DNA of 64,000 nt, from positions 1 through 64,000 of the forward strand of contig JAKCPI010016545.1 in assembly GCA_023213315.1 (NCBI GenBank). The letters are read 5' to 3'. The DNA is from Euborellia annulipes (taxonomy: Eukaryota; Arthropoda; Insecta; Dermaptera; Anisolabididae). The notes beneath the pieces were generated by a model. The model was given only the letters and a program-made list of their open reading frames with translations. It did not search any database and had not been told where the DNA came from. Position 1 is the stretch's first letter; each line of letters opens with the position of its first letter. This document shows, piece after piece, positions 33,065 through 45,856 of this stretch. The position numbers were made by a program, and so were the translations under genes.

Positions 33065-33249
33065 CATATATAGGAAAGAGAAAGTAAAAAAGAATTATGT
33101 CATTTAAGAAAAGATTAATAAATAAATATTAATACTTGATTTGACATACTACAGTATATTGAATTAAGAGCTTAAATTGCACTAGCGATTTTACTTAGAT
33201 GCCGTTCTCATTTGAACTTTGACGTCATTATCCAATATCTTTCTAATTT

Positions 33250-33835
33250 AATTTCTCTTACCTATATATGTAATAAATATAGTGAGAAAGTATTGCGATC
33301 ATGTCAAAAATTCTATGTCGAGATTTTGATGGAAATACAGGTTTTGAGTCCAAGAAAGTCGGTCCCGCAAATTGCTCTCTATCAGGTATATTCTCTAAAA
33401 ACAGACGTTAAAATTTAAAATAAACAAATGGGTGTTAAAAAATAATGTAAAAACATTCAGCGTTAAAAAAATGCTATTCAAAATCACTTCCTTGCCTCAA
33501 ATAGCTATTCTGTAAACAAGGAAAAAAAAAAAAAAAAAAAAAACATTAAAGCCAAAGCGTTAACATTTAGTAAATGGTGTTAAAAATTAATGCCATGTCT
33601 AGTAGGTGCCTTTAATATTTTAACGTCGTGTTTAAAATAAAAATGACGCCCTTAACCTAAAAAGTAAGGTTATAATTTTGAGAGCTTTGAAATAAAAGCA
33701 ACATGTTAACGTCGGTGTTAAAACTTTGTTTAGAGAATAGCATTTTTTTTAACGCTGATTTTTACATTACTTTTTAACATCCATTTGTTTATTTTAAATT
33801 TTAACGTCTGTTTTTAGAGAATAGACCTGTATGTG
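33250..33835. repeat. Repeat-family hairpin end followed by a foldback with about 85-bp arms
   Basis: 33250-33350 has the CTCTTACCTATATATG/GTGAGAAAGT hairpin and ATTCTATGTCGAGATTTTGA. From 33383, TCTCTAAAAACAGACGTTAA and CATTCAGCGTTAAAAAAATG are inverted at 33735-33832. Core sequence has repeated GTTAAC-type words. Confidence 0.7.
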
Positions 33836-33869
33836 TGTTTATCTTTTTTTTTTTTATTTAAGGTCCTTT

Positions 33870-33965
33870 TCGGCATCTACCCCGACCCTATTTATTGATT
33901 GGTAGCTAATTCAATTTAAATAAATTTTTGTCGCCTGGGTCGGGATGCGAACCCGCGAATGAACC
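33870..33965 (-). repeat. tRNA-box-B-bearing SINE fragment
   Basis: Minus strand GGTTCATTCGCGGGTTCGCA, TCCCGACCCAGGCGACAAAA and ATTTATTT...AATT match the plus strand at 4300-4390. The GGGTTCGCATCCCG core is a good box B. Confidence 0.5.
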
Positions 33966-34271
33966 GACTGAATTACATAATCCAACTGAAGAATCAGGAA
34001 ATATATGGAGACAAGGAAATTTTAATAAAGAAAAAACAAGAGAAAAAGAATATCTTGAAGATCTATTCTTTTAAAATAGAAATTAATTTTCTCTTAATAT
34101 GATGAAAAAAGGCTGGATGGATTTTCAAGATTGAGAGGTACAGTCAATTAAAAATAAAACAAAAACTTATTATGAATTTGTTTTATTTTTAACCGAATCT
34201 CAATATTATATTTATAATGTATGTTGATCCAATCTGTGTTTTAGGGTGATCTTTCCTATTCTTTAACCCAG

Positions 34272-34443
34272 TACACTGGGGGTCACAAGTGCCTGATCTG
34301 CTCGAGAGTGGACTCTTATGTTTAGTCAATCAAACCAATATTTTTAAAATAAATAAATTAACTTTTTTTTAATGCAACTGAAGGGGAAAACTTACTTTTA
34401 AGACAACACTTTCCAGCATATCAGGCACTTGTGGCGCCCACTG
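34272..34443. repeat. MITE with GTACACTGGGGGTCAC ends
   Basis: ACTGGGGGTCACAAGTGCCTGAT is inverted at the right as ATCAGGCACTTGTGGCGCCCACT, with TA at the edges. It directly abuts the next MITE. Confidence 0.75.
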
Positions 34444-34654
34444 TACAGTGAGGGTCAATATTAAGTCCCACCCATGCGTATTCTACTTGTGATTATTTCA
34501 TTGTTTTTATAAAAGAAAATGAAAATCTTTATTGGAAATTTTCTATATTTGAACCATGAAAGTTTCCATTAAAAAATATATAATATTTTTTTAAAAAACA
34601 ATGAATCACAAGTAGAAAAACCATGAGTGGGACTTAATATTGCCCCTCACTGTA
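34444..34654. repeat. MITE, TACAGTGAGGG family
   Basis: TACAGTGAGGGTCAATATTA on the left and TAATATTGCCCCTCACTGTA on the right. The interior matches the other copies, with the 3' GAAATAATCACAAG partly deleted. Confidence 0.92.
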
Positions 34655-35773
34655 CCTTTATGACAAGAGTGGGGTCTGATGGGCGAGACTTAACTGACTT
34701 CCCATGCAATAAACATACCCTGATTGGTCTATGTGCTGTAACATAGACCAGTTATATTTAAAAACAACTTCTCGGCTTCGGTAAGAAAGCATTAATTTCG
34801 AAGAGATTCGGTTATTTTTAACAGCTATCGAATAATGGTTTTTGACCGAAGAAAACTGAACCAAAAACACATTATGTGAAAACGAAACTAAATACCCCAG
34901 TGAATGCTTTTGAGGAACAGAACTTGAGTGGTACCTTATTTAAATAATTAATTTAGCGCCGCACCTCTTCCCCCCCCCCCCCTCTTGTCGTAACGGTACT
35001 ATGGTGAAGCATAGGAGAGATTTAGCGTGTTTTATTTTAAATTTAAATCATCCAGAAGGGATTATTAATATAAAATGAATATATACATAAATTGAAAAAG
35101 AAATGCGTTTATTTGAGTTTGAAATAATTAAACAGTTTTTTTTTTTTTTTAAATAATGATTAAAAACGAATTCTTGTAAATAAATATGACAAATTGTATA
35201 TTTTTAAACATCCCACATTATATGACAAAACATCGAAGAGTACCCTGAAGTTATCTCTTGAATTCAGACGGCGAACTTAAATACCTTGGCGAGAAAGAGA
35301 GCGAGAGAAAGAGATAGGTTAGTTCCAAATTTGTCCGCGAGTGTCTCTGGGTATCTTCTTAATAGTGTGCGCTTTTTAGAACACTCACTTAAAAAAATTA
35401 TATTATTTTAACATCGAGGAATAGTTATAATAAGTATACAGTTAAAATATATACAGTTTTTTTTTTTTATACAAATAAATTAGTCCTTTTAACATTTTGG
35501 GAATTTACAGTTAAGGAAATAATCAGTAACGCGTTATCCATTAACCGCACTTGAAATTCAAAATAAAAATAAAAGCATTACAAAAAGTAAGAGAGGAAAA
35601 ACATCCAATTGATCCATATAGTCTATAATTTAGAAACATTCACAGAGATAGGAAAAAATTAATATTAAGATCCCAAATTTGAAATTGTGCACGGTAGTAT
35701 AAAGCGTCACTGATTAACAATGAAAAAGTAAAAAAAAGTGATTCTTTGGAGAAATTCAGGGTGGTATATATAG

Positions 35774-35805
<32 letters not shown>

Positions 35806-36716
35806 TAAGTTAAAATCTTTAACTGAAAGCCTGTAATTTGATAAAATACATTCAAAATTCTAATATATGTAAGATTTCCAAAAAATTTTTCTTTAATCTC
35901 AATTATAATATATAATTTTAGTTTCTTGAGGTAGGAGTTTTGTTTGACCTAAATAATTTCTTTTTCAAAGATTGAAGAATAATTATATTTAAAGAAAAAC
36001 CCCATAATGAAGTGACCTGTCCCCTCCGCGATTGTTTTAATCTGTATTTATAATAAGCTTTTCTAAGGAATTTATATATATATATAGCTAAATATTAAAT
36101 ACTAAATTCAAAAATAATTCTTTAAAATAAATAGTGTTGGAAAATGTGCGAAAAATGATATATAAGTTTTGCAATTAAGAATTCAAGATAGCGGGTAGGA
36201 CTGGTGCGCTCCGTTTTTAAGGCATGGAAAAATGTGCATTAGATAATACTGTTATTTATTTTTTTTTTTTTGACCATATTATTAATATGAATGGTCAATT
36301 TATTTTTTCCTTCAGACATGTCATAAATATGGTATGTTAAAAATATTATTTTTTTTCTTTTTGAAGGATTAATTCAAAAAATATATTTATTTATTTAAAA
36401 TATTTTACTGGAATAAAGCAAAAGTTAAATTGTATGACATGTCTAAAATAACATTAAAAATGTACAATGAGAAAAATATATAAAATAAAAATATGAGATC
36501 TCCCAGTCTCAAATAATTTTTTAAACAAATAAAGATTTATTATTATAACAATAATATGTAGAAGTAATGGAATAGGTTTTTTTTAGGTTTAAATATACGT
36601 ATATTGAATCAAATTTGAGGGGGTTTTTATGGTGATATGTCTTTATCTTAAGAAATTTTAATCATATTTTCAAAAATAATATTTTTTATACAAATTTTAT
36701 TCATAGCCTTACCAGT
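34655..36716. other. AT-rich interval without genes
   Basis: Contains a C run at 34969-34982, a TA microsatellite at 35768-35802 and scattered A/T homopolymers. ORFs here have no recognisable content. Nothing else supported. Confidence 0.45.
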
Positions 36717-37735
36717 CAGTGACGTAACTAAAAACCCCCCTTCCCACACACGATTGCTTAATGCAAGTATACAAACTTGCTAAAAAATAAAATATGCAAT
36801 AGGTAAATACTTGAGCTGAATATTTTGGAGAGCTCACGCAGGGGAGATTACATCAATTCGAAAGCAGGTCCTGGAAATTTTTTTTTTTTTTTTTTTTGAG
36901 GGGGCTGAATTTTTTTTAGACATCTTGGGAGGGCGGGGTTGAAACAAAGCCTATTTAAAAAAAAAAAAAAAAATGTGTAACAACAGTTCTTACTCAATTG
37001 ATTTCTTTAAGAACGCAAAATATCTAGTGTAAGTTCAGGGCCGCAGACAGACTTGGTGTGCCCCGGGGCTACTTAATAATACGGGTCCCCTCCCCCCAGC
37101 CTAAAAGTTTTTTTTCGAGTTTATAAAAGGCTATTGTGGTCTTCATGCCAACAATAGCTTATAATGTTTATTTAAATAAAAAAAAGTTATTTAAAAATTT
37201 GTCAAAACATAGGGTTACGATAATTTATCAAGGGCAGATCCGGACAGATGACTTCCGGGTGGTCTGAGGGGGGGGGTATGGAAAATTTTTTGAAAATTAG
37301 GCATTGAAATCTGCGTTTTTAGTATATAATATTATCAAACTTAGCTTGATTTATAAGAATTTTAAATTAAAAAAAAAAAAAGTATTATGGGGCACCTAAG
37401 GAGTGAAATTCCCCGATTTGGCCACGTTTTCAGTTCAAATTAGTATGGCCTGAAAATACCTCCATCATTTACGTTCATATAATTTTAAGATTTGAGCTTA
37501 AAGGCCCCTCTCAGAAAAAAATTTCAAGAAAATGATTTTTTTTTAATTGAAATTTTTAACGATGAAAATTATTTTTTATTAGAATTTTAAGGTTGGAGCG
37601 GAAAGGGCCAGGGCCCCGGGATATAGCTACCCCTGCCCTCCTCTGTCTGCGCCCCCCCCCCCCCCCGTAGGACCGCCACTGACTCCAAGGGTTGCACCGC
37701 GGGCACTGAAAGGAGATTAATTACGCCACTGACAG
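36717..37735. mobile_element. Nested hAT-like elements
   Basis: The outer ends CAGTGACGTAACTA (36719) and TTACGCCACTGAC (37731) are inverted, typical of hAT. Inside, 37033-37650 starts AGGGCCGCAGACAGACTTGG and resembles the element at 16985-17228. C and G runs of 10-15 occur. No clean 8-bp TSD was found and no transposase is present. Confidence 0.55.
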
Positions 37736-39040
37736 TTAAAAATTTCTAATTATAGACTTATGTAGCGTAAATAGAATTTTGGCAAATATATAGCTTATAA
37801 TTTACACACCAAAACGTCTGGTGCACTTAAGTATTAGCATCCCTGATTCCAAGGTCTAATTACGCTACTGGTAAATTAGATCATATAAATATCTTCACTA
37901 AGAGTATTTTTTTATATATAAATAAATAGTATAATTGCATTTATTTAGCTTTAAAAATAGATAGCATATTAAATATTAATATTTAAAATTTTTCTAGATA
38001 AAGATTTATTATTAATTAATTACTATATGATATGTGTATATAGATAAATTTAGAAAAACTTTCTAAGTGTGCGGAAATTATATATGAAGGCAATGAGAAA
38101 AATTTGTAATATCAAAATAAAATGTTAATTTAAATTTCTTAAGACAAATCACCATTATGATTATCAAACTTGAAGAATCACATTTTTCACTTTAAGAAAA
38201 ATTATATTAATAAATAAAATTAATTATTTTCAAGAGATGTATCCCTTCCATTCTTCTACAGTAAAAATATATTGCATACACTCACATATATCTTATAAAT
38301 ATATATAAATAAATATATATATATTATATAAGATATATATCATATTCAAAATAACATGATTTTTTTTAATGATGTTATGCAAAAATGCACTATTGTCGTT
38401 TCTTGGGTTTGAAAATTGTTTGGATAATTGAGCCTTTTTAAATAATATGGTCCTGTATAATGAACTTTAAATTTCACTGTAATTAAAAATTTCAATAATC
38501 AACATTTTTTTTTCTTTTAATTTTAAATACAAAAGGATTCCATTTTGAAATAAATAAACAAAATATGATTATATTAACATTTAACAGGGAAATAAAAAGG
38601 GTATACACTGAGGTATAACACTTTCATTTATACATATTTAAAATTTAAATCAACAAAAAAGATATTTGGATATGGGTTATATTTACTAACTGCCTCTGAA
38701 ACATTTTATTGTCTATATTTCACTAAAGATTGATAAAATTTATGGTTTATTCCGGATGTGGTTCCCAAATCTGGCGACACTCACACAGACACATACCTAA
38801 TAGTTTGTTGGAAATATTAACTAAGATTCTTTAGGTTTGTAAGGTTCATTTCGGCTAGTTTATACAATTCAGTTCGATTGGATATTTAATTTTGTTATGA
38901 TAATTTTTGAAAAAAACTTTCGATTTTTTAAATTTATAATTTAAAAATTCAATTGATTAAGAATTGGCAACCGAATTGAACTGGACTAGCTGTTAACCTA
39001 GCAATATACAGAGAATTCACCGTTTGAAACATTCCTAAAT
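37736..39040. other. AT-rich interval without genes
   Basis: TA-rich palindromes at 38285-38345 and A/T homopolymers. No exon-like sequence seen. Confidence 0.45.
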
Positions 39041-39292
39041 TTAATTAATTTCCATCCAAATACGTGATATTGCTAAATTTAATTCAATTATTATCTAATT
39101 ATAGATAAATAAATAACACAAGGTTAAGTTTCATAGATTTTATTTTGGCTTATGCGCATGCGCCACAGAAGATGACGTATTAAGCTAAAATAAAATCCTT
39201 TTGAAACTTAACCTTGTTATTTATTTATCTATAATTAGATGATAATTTAATTAAATTTAGCAATATCATGTATTTGGACGGAAATTTGCACG
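39041..39292. repeat. Foldback with about 100-bp arms
   Basis: ATTGCTAAATTTAATTCAAT and ATCTATAATTAGA-type sequence on the left are inverted on the right (TCTATAATTAGATGATAATT, ATTTAGCAATATCATGTATT). The arms close over GGTTAAGTTTCA / TGAAACTTAACC and a core containing ATGCGCATGCGCC. Confidence 0.8.
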
Positions 39293-40905
39293 TGCCTGGT
39301 ACCTGGGAAGGAATTCATATCTAGAATAAACCAAATTTATAATAGACTGTAATGTAAATATTGGGATTTTATTTAATTCAGTCTTATTGAGCCAATATTA
39401 AAATAAATACTATATATTTCAATTATTAGAGGTATCTAACTCTCCATTCATTCAAAAAAATATTTATTTTCATTTCCCTCATTGAATGTTAATCTTTGCT
39501 AAATGAAAATGAACCCCTTTTGTATTTAAGATAATAATAATATATATAAACACGTAAAAAGCTGTAAATATTAACAAAAGTAGAGAAAAATAACATACAA
39601 GCATTAAAGGTAGAAAACTCATTAGGGCTACTAAATTTCAAGCTATCTTAAAAAAAAAAATTAATATAATAACAAATTTTATTCAAATAATCATTTTTTT
39701 TTATGAACCTAGCAAAAAATAGAAGCCCTAATGAATATCTATCTCCTCCAATGTTGGGGCCGCCGTTTTTCATGAGCGATAAATTTTTGACAAATTTTTT
39801 ATTTTATTTTATTTTGAGAGATTGGCAAATTCTGCTTGAGGTTTTTTTTTCCGACGTCCCCGAAAAAATTTTTCTCTCTTTATAATATTATTATTTTTAT
39901 ATATACATATATACAAATATTCCTTTATATATATATATAATCCATTTAACTAGGAAAATTTAAAGGAACCTTAAATTTATAACAATAGTATTTTTTCGTA
40001 TTAAACTATGTTAATGATGATTTTTTAAGTGTATTTACAGTACAATTAGTGGAAGACCCCTACTTTGTGTCTCGAAATATCGCAATTACTGTGTGAAAAT
40101 TTTAAAATTAAATTTTTTTATGTATCACGTAATTATATCAGTGAAAAGCAAAATTATTATTATGTTAACAAGCTTTTTTCTTTGTTTTTTTATTTTATTT
40201 TTTTTAAATGAAATGTGATAAGTGAGATTATTAGGGCACGGCCGTTTTTATTTTATCCCTTGACGCAAAGAGATTTTAATATGTAAAAAGTATTTCTTTG
40301 ATTCTAATTTTTATAGTATCAATTTGGTTATATAATCTTACCGATAAATATTAATCATTAGAAAAAGAGCATACATTTTTTTAAATTTTTTTATTATAAA
40401 ATGTTGACATTCAAAACGTCAATTCTATGATTTTAGGGATAAAAATATCAGGTACGAAGGAATGTCTTTTAAAATAGCGATAAAGTAAAAAACTAAGACA
40501 TAACATTCAATAATTTAATTCGATAAATGAATCAAATTTAACCCGACCTAAATTTTTTTTTATTTACTTATTTAGCCAAAAATTTTGTCTCAGAGATGCT
40601 AAGTTGTTTGCAAATAGTTGCTCACATCTTTTTATTGAAACCCTCTCGACTTTGGTGTATAGTAGATCTAAACGATTAGACCTTGCTACCATTATTTATA
40701 TAATAATGGTATATCCAAAGTATAAAAATAGTAAACCTGCTTTTATTTGACTTTGGTTTGTGATTATATATACACACATCAAAGAGATCAATAAAGTGAC
40801 CGAAGTTTGTGGTTGTTGACTTCAAAAGCATTATCTTAACAACAAATTAATAAAAAAACTTATGAAATATTCAAAGAGTAAAAAAAATATTATTGTAATT
40901 AAATT
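39293..40905. other. AT-rich interval without genes
   Basis: The only long plus frame (39703-39885) is phenylalanine-rich and low in complexity; I do not call it a gene. Confidence 0.45.
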
Positions 40906-41114
40906 CGGGACAATATTAAGTCCCACCCATGTGTTTTCTACTTGTGATTATTTCATTGTTTTTATAAAAGAAAATGAAAATCTTTAATGGAAATTTTCTA
41001 CGTTTGAACCATGAAAGTTTCCATTAAAAATATATATAATATTTATTTTAAAAACAATGAAATAATCACAAGTAGAAAACGCATGGGTGGGACTTAATAT
41101 TGTCCCTCACTGTA
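40906..41114. repeat. MITE, TACAGTGAGGG family, left end eroded
   Basis: Starts GGGACAATATTAAGTCCCAC without the TACAGTGA, ends ATTGTCCCTCACTGTA. Nearly identical inside to the copy at 41179, including the variant TCTTTAATGG, so the two are probably duplicates. Confidence 0.9.
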
Positions 41115-41965
41115 CGAGGGTGAATCAAAAAATAAATTACACTTCCAAGTTAAGACCATTTTTGAAACCACATACCGGTACAGTGAGGGCCAATATTAAG
41201 TCCCACCCATGTGTTTTCTACTTGTGATTATTTTATTGTTTTTATAAAAGAAAATGAAAATCTTTAATGGAAATTTTCTACGTTTGAACCATGAAAGTTT
41301 CCATTAAAAATATATATAATATTTATTTTAAAAACAATGAAATAATCACAAGTAGAAAACGCATGGGTGGGACTTAATATTGTCCCTCATTGTACATATA
41401 GACAACAACTTATATTGACAATAGACAATGTGAGTTAACTCCAATAGTCTTCAAGAGATTTTAAACATTTCTCTAAACGGTCAACCAACTTTTCGATTCC
41501 GGTTGCGTAGAAATCACCTCCAGCGGTATGTAACCACATGCTTTCACCTCCTCATTGTTTTAGAATCGTAGACACCTTTTTCAACTTACCGAACACACTG
41601 ATAAACGCATAGCGCTAAAAGTTTGGACAGTATGGAGGATGTTGCCATACCATCGCTGCAGCAGTTTAGAAGTTAGGCGAACCTTGTGAGGGGTTGCAAC
41701 AAAATCAGTAAGCTGAAAAAGAATCTCGGTGAACGACGATTCCAAAACGATGAGAAAGTGAGAGCCATGTGGTTACATAGCGCTGGAGGTGATTTATACG
41801 CAACCGGGATCGGAAAGTTGGTTGGTCCTTTCGAGAAGTCTTTTGGAGACTATTGGAAAAGTTGACTTACATTGTCTGTTGTCTATATATATATGTTGTT
41901 GCCTATATTTATGTGGTGTCATAAACAGTCATAACTTGGAAGTCTAACTTACTTTGGTTCACCAT
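41115..41965. mobile_element. Foldback mariner derivative
   Basis: Outer ends GAGGGTGAATCAAAAAATAA and CCAAGTTAAG on the left are inverted on the right (CTTGGAAG, TTGGTTCACC). The inner arms 41405-41545 and 41755-41900 are inverted copies of the 3' part of a mariner transposase; the right arm reads WLHSAGGDFYATGI, GKLV. The arms enclose about 200 bp, and a TACAGTGAGGG MITE (41179-41394) is inserted in the left arm. Confidence 0.75.
41179..41394. repeat. MITE, TACAGTGAGGG family, intact
   Basis: Complete termini TACAGTGAGGGCCAATATTA and TAATATTGTCCCTCATTGTA. This is one of the best preserved copies. Confidence 0.93.
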
Positions 41966-42119
41966 TTGGTCAAGATACACAATACAAACATAAATGTTAA
42001 AAATAAGAGTGAAAGAATTACAATAAAAATTTAACAAGAAAAGCTTGCAGTCATTGTATTTTCTTTATTTATTCAGCCCACTGCTTAAATTTCTATCTTA
42101 GATTAGGTCTGTGTTACAA

Positions 42120-42370
42120 AGAGGTGTTTATTAGGGTCCGACCGAAACAAGATTTTCATCCGAAACCGTAACCGAAAACTTAACTATTTATTTCCTATAC
42201 AAAATTCATATCATTTTACCTTTTTTTTTTTCACTTTTCTCCTCTTGCGTGAATCTCATTCGGCGTTTTTTTTTGTGTGGGAGTCTCATCCCATCTTTTC
42301 AAACTCAGGTTTCTGTTGGTTTTTGGCTGAAACCGTAACCGAAACTTTGGTCGGTTCCTAGTGTTTATAT
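42120..42370. repeat. Inverted phrases, possible foldback relic
   Basis: TTTTCATCCGAAACCGTAACCGAAA near 42152 and GAAACCGTAACCGAAACTTTGGTCGG near 42329 are direct repeats. They suggest a small duplicated element; boundaries unclear. Confidence 0.35.
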
Positions 42371-42588
42371 ATATAATATAATATTGATATATACTCTCCC
42401 CCAAAACATAATGACATTTTATTCAAAGTAAAGTATGCTGACACATGATGTCTTCTCGTTTTGGAAGAGAGAATATATATACCCAGCTCTGAAGATGGTC
42501 CAAACCTAGGACTGAAACTTAATAAATTAAATATACAAATTAAACACTAAATTATTTGTTTCAAAGGTTTTATTAATTAAAAAATGAA

Positions 42589-42632
42589 CACTTGATACGT
42601 ATTTCGACAATTCCTTATCATCATCAGAAGTG
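42589..42632 (-). ncRNA. Candidate type I hammerhead ribozyme (minus)
   Basis: This is the mirror of the motif at 42674-42717. Stem I CACTT/AAGTG, CTGATGA, one extra T, stem II GATAA/TTGTC with one G-U pair, GAAA, stem III TACGTA, TC. A compensating-type wobble in stem II keeps pairing. Confidence 0.6.
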
Positions 42633-42673
42633 ATTACATTCTAATACATGAAAGTAGTGAATTAGAATGAAAT

Positions 42674-42717
42674 CACTTCTGATGATGACAAGGAATTGTC
42701 GAAATACGTATCAAGTG
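42674..42717 (+). ncRNA. Candidate type I hammerhead ribozyme (plus)
   Basis: Stem I CACTT (42674-42678) pairs with AAGTG (42713-42717). Core CTGATGA is 42679-42685. After one extra T, stem II GACAA (42687-42691) pairs with TTGTC (42696-42700) over GGAA. GAAA is 42701-42704. The short palindromic stem III is formed by ATAC/GTAT (42704-42711), and C42712 is the expected cleavage base. Every conserved box is present. The extra T between the core and stem II and the loopless stem III are deviations; tiny stem III is known in retroelement hammerheads that act as dimers. Confidence 0.65.
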
Positions 42718-42912
42718 TTCATTTTTTAATTAATAAAACCTTTGAAACAAATAACCTAGTGTTTAATTTGAATATTTAATTTTAATTTACAAAATGTTTC
42801 AACGAGAACCAACGGTCGAAAGTTTAAATCTTATTAGGACTGAAACGTTAGCAGTGAGCTGAATAAATAGAGAAAATACGCTTACTGCAAGGCTCTTGTC
42901 TGCTCTAAATTG

Positions 42913-43125
42913 TACAGTGAATGAGAATATTAAGTCCACCCATGGGTTTTCTAGTTGTGATTATTTCATTGTTTTTATAAAAGAAAATAAAAATCTTTAT
43001 TGGAAATTTTCTAGATTTGAATCATGAAAGTTTCCATGAAAAAATAGATATTTTTTTTAAAAACAATGAAATAATCACAACTAGAAAACCCATGGGTGTG
43101 ACTTAATATTGTTCACCCCACTGTA
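42913..43125. repeat. MITE, TACAGTGAGGG family
   Basis: TACAGTGAATGAGAATATTA on the left and TAATATTGTTCACCCCACTGTA on the right, standard interior. Confidence 0.9.
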
Positions 43126-45856
43126 CATCTCTGCTCAGGCATACACCTCCTTATTACAGTAAAAGAATTCTAAAATGCTTTCTTATTGTTTGAAAAAATA
43201 AAAATAAAAATTAAGGTCGTGCTAAATTCGATTCATCCATTATTAACTAGACTAGATAAAGAGCTCACTTTTCTTTTAGCTCAAATTATCAATGGCAAAA
43301 AGACCATTAAAATAAATTATAAAAAAATTATTAAAATATTAGTGGTAACATGGAATAAAGTTTTTTTTTTTTTATTATTATTTTTTTATAAACATTTATT
43401 GGAATTAGTGCCAAAGATTATGAGCTATGAAGGGTAATAAGAAAAAAGATTATTTATATATCCATAAATATGATATTATTTAAAGATAAATTAAAAATTA
43501 TTTTTTTAGTGAAATTTCAAGAGCAGTGAGCTATAACGAAGCCAAATTCTAATTCTAGTTAAAATAACAATATTGATTTTTTTTTTTTTGAAAATTAGTT
43601 GTAGATTTTAAGAAATAAGTCTAATTATATATCAATTTTAACTGAAGTAGAAATTCGCTCTGTTAATCTAGGAGATGTGGCCTATGCCAAGAAAGCTTAA
43701 ATAAGAGGCATTCAAACTGCACTAATCTAATTAAGGCAATTTCATTTTTATTATTTTTTTCCCTATTTTATAAAGTAAAACTTTACAAATTTAATTCTTA
43801 ATATTATTAAAAGGGTTAAGCCCATCAATATTAAAGCTTTTTAAATGTTTTTTAAACTATTAAAAACAATTATATTGTTTATTTAAAAATATAGAATACT
43901 TTCTAAAATCCAAAGATTTTTGTTTATTTATTAATTTATTGAAAAAATATAGTAATTAAAAAAATATAAAAATTAAGTGTATACATAACTTTTTTTATTA
44001 AAAAAAAAAATTTCAAATTGAACTTCGACTTTTATTATTTAACGCGGGTCTCTGGTCTACCTGGGTTGTAAAGGGACCTCAGGAGATTAGAGATTTTATA
44101 ATTAATTTAAAACAAAATATTTTTTTTTAAATATAATAAACAAATATAAACTTCAAAAAATCATTAGACTTTTAAAATTTTATTTATTTTTAATAAATAA
44201 TAGTTTTTAAAATAAATACTATCAAACATTCTCAATATTTGTTCTAATAATAAAAATGATAAATTTCAAAGCAGTTTCCATTTAAAAAAAAAAAAATTTG
44301 TGACCCATCATATTTTTATAAGAGGTTCATTCCCATTTTTACTTATTTCAATATTTTAGATCCTTTTTTTTTTAATAGAAAAAATTCATAATAAAAATGT
44401 ATATTGTGTTTCTAATCAGTTTTCTAAGTCTTTAATTTTAATTATAAATATAAATATAAAGAGAAAAAATTAGAAGAGAAGAGGAGAGGGGGAGTTTCCC
44501 GAAACCTAAGGCCTCTAATGGTTAAAAAAGGGGAGGGGGGATTTTTTCCTTTGAATTTGAAATAAGATGTGACCCGAATTTAAAAAAAAAAAAATAAAAT
44601 AAAATTTTGACGTTTTCTACTATATATTTAAAAAATAATTTAAGCGAACTAAATAAGGAAGGGATAAAAAGAATAAGAGAAATTTTGATGTAATATTTAT
44701 TATTTTTTCTTGCAAAAATTGGCATTTTACGTATATATCTTTTTTTTTTTTTTTAATTATCGAAATAAATATAAAATTATGATGAAATTCACAATATAAT
44801 AGAAAAAATTCAAAGAGAAAAAAAAATTAACAATAGGTAAAAATTTCACTTTAAAATTTTGAAAAAAAAAAAAAAAAAAAAATTCAATTTTAAAATTTGA
44901 ATTTACAAGGCAATAAAGGTGAAAAATATTGGAAGATACAATGTTTTGAATTTATAACAAGATTTATATGTTAGAAAATAATAATTTATGAATATATAGA
45001 TTAACAATATTCTATAATAAAGTAAAATATTAATGGAAACATAATCGAAAAAAAATAAAAAAATAAAAGGGAAATAAGAAAAAGAATATAAATGCAAATG
45101 GACAAAAATCATCATTTACATAAAAGTTTCTTACAAAAATTTTACTTCCATTTTCAGAAAGAAATGAAAGTATATTAAAATACTTTAATAAATAATTTGT
45201 GAAATATTATCTAACTAATATCGACCTTTTTTTTCATGATTTAAAAAAATTACTTTTTTGGCTGCCAAGGAGTCAGTACAGTTTGCATACCTCTTATTAT
45301 GGGCCATTATTATGAAACGCTATCAAAAAGTATAATATTAAATTTCATAAAGAAGAAAATGAGAATATATATATATTCTATATATATATATCTTTCAAAA
45401 TATTTGAAATACCGATTCGATTTACTAATTTGCTTTCTTAATTTAAGTGTGAAAAAACATTAAAATGTAAATTTTTTAAAGTTGTGGAAGGATACTATGA
45501 TAATAATAATTTTTAAAGAAGCCAATCTCACAATGTGGAACTTTATTTTTTGTAAATTTTGGAAATGTAAAATAAATTATACCTTTTATTATTTTTTTTT
45601 AATCGTGGCAGTGAAAGGCCTAACAAATCCTTTCCCAGCTATCTGGAGCCTATGCAAACTAACCGACCAACAACTTCACTCAATCATCATCATTCCAACT
45701 CTCGTTGTTTATATATCTGAATATACATACATATGCACATACACCCATATATATATAAATATATTGATGTATATGGTATATATAATAAGATATTTGTTTT
45801 TAGTTTTAGCATAAACAGATGTGAACCATCATGATAGGTTGCACAAACCGAGCGAA
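43126..45856. other. Very AT-rich interval without genes
   Basis: Frames such as 43186-43437 and 45482-45814 are open only because of A/T-rich codons (Lys, Ile, Phe, Tyr) and show no domain. A minus-strand AATAAA at 45857-45866 is a candidate polyadenylation signal for the YjbQ-type gene that ends at 46150. Confidence 0.45.

Larger units (their letters stand above)
42486..42780. mobile_element. Hammerhead-bearing foldback repeat
   Basis: A 42541-42780 palindrome has outer TAAACACTA/TAGTGTTTA, then TTTCAAAGGTTTTATTAATT and its complement, and then two opposed hammerhead motifs (42589-42632 minus, 42674-42717 plus) around a 40-bp loop. Each motif is followed 3' by AATAAAA and AACCTTTGAAAC. A partial motif (CTGAAGA, GGTCC/AGGAC, GAAAC) at 42487-42515, again followed by AATAAA and AAACACTA, precedes it. 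The organisation resembles terminal repeats of Penelope-like elements or retrozymes. No reverse transcriptase is present. Confidence 0.7.

Noticed and set aside
45482..45814. 110-codon plus-strand ORF as a gene
   Set aside because: Composition is driven by AT-rich codons, the end is a TA-type microsatellite (YTYICTYTHIYIN), and no splice or domain support exists.
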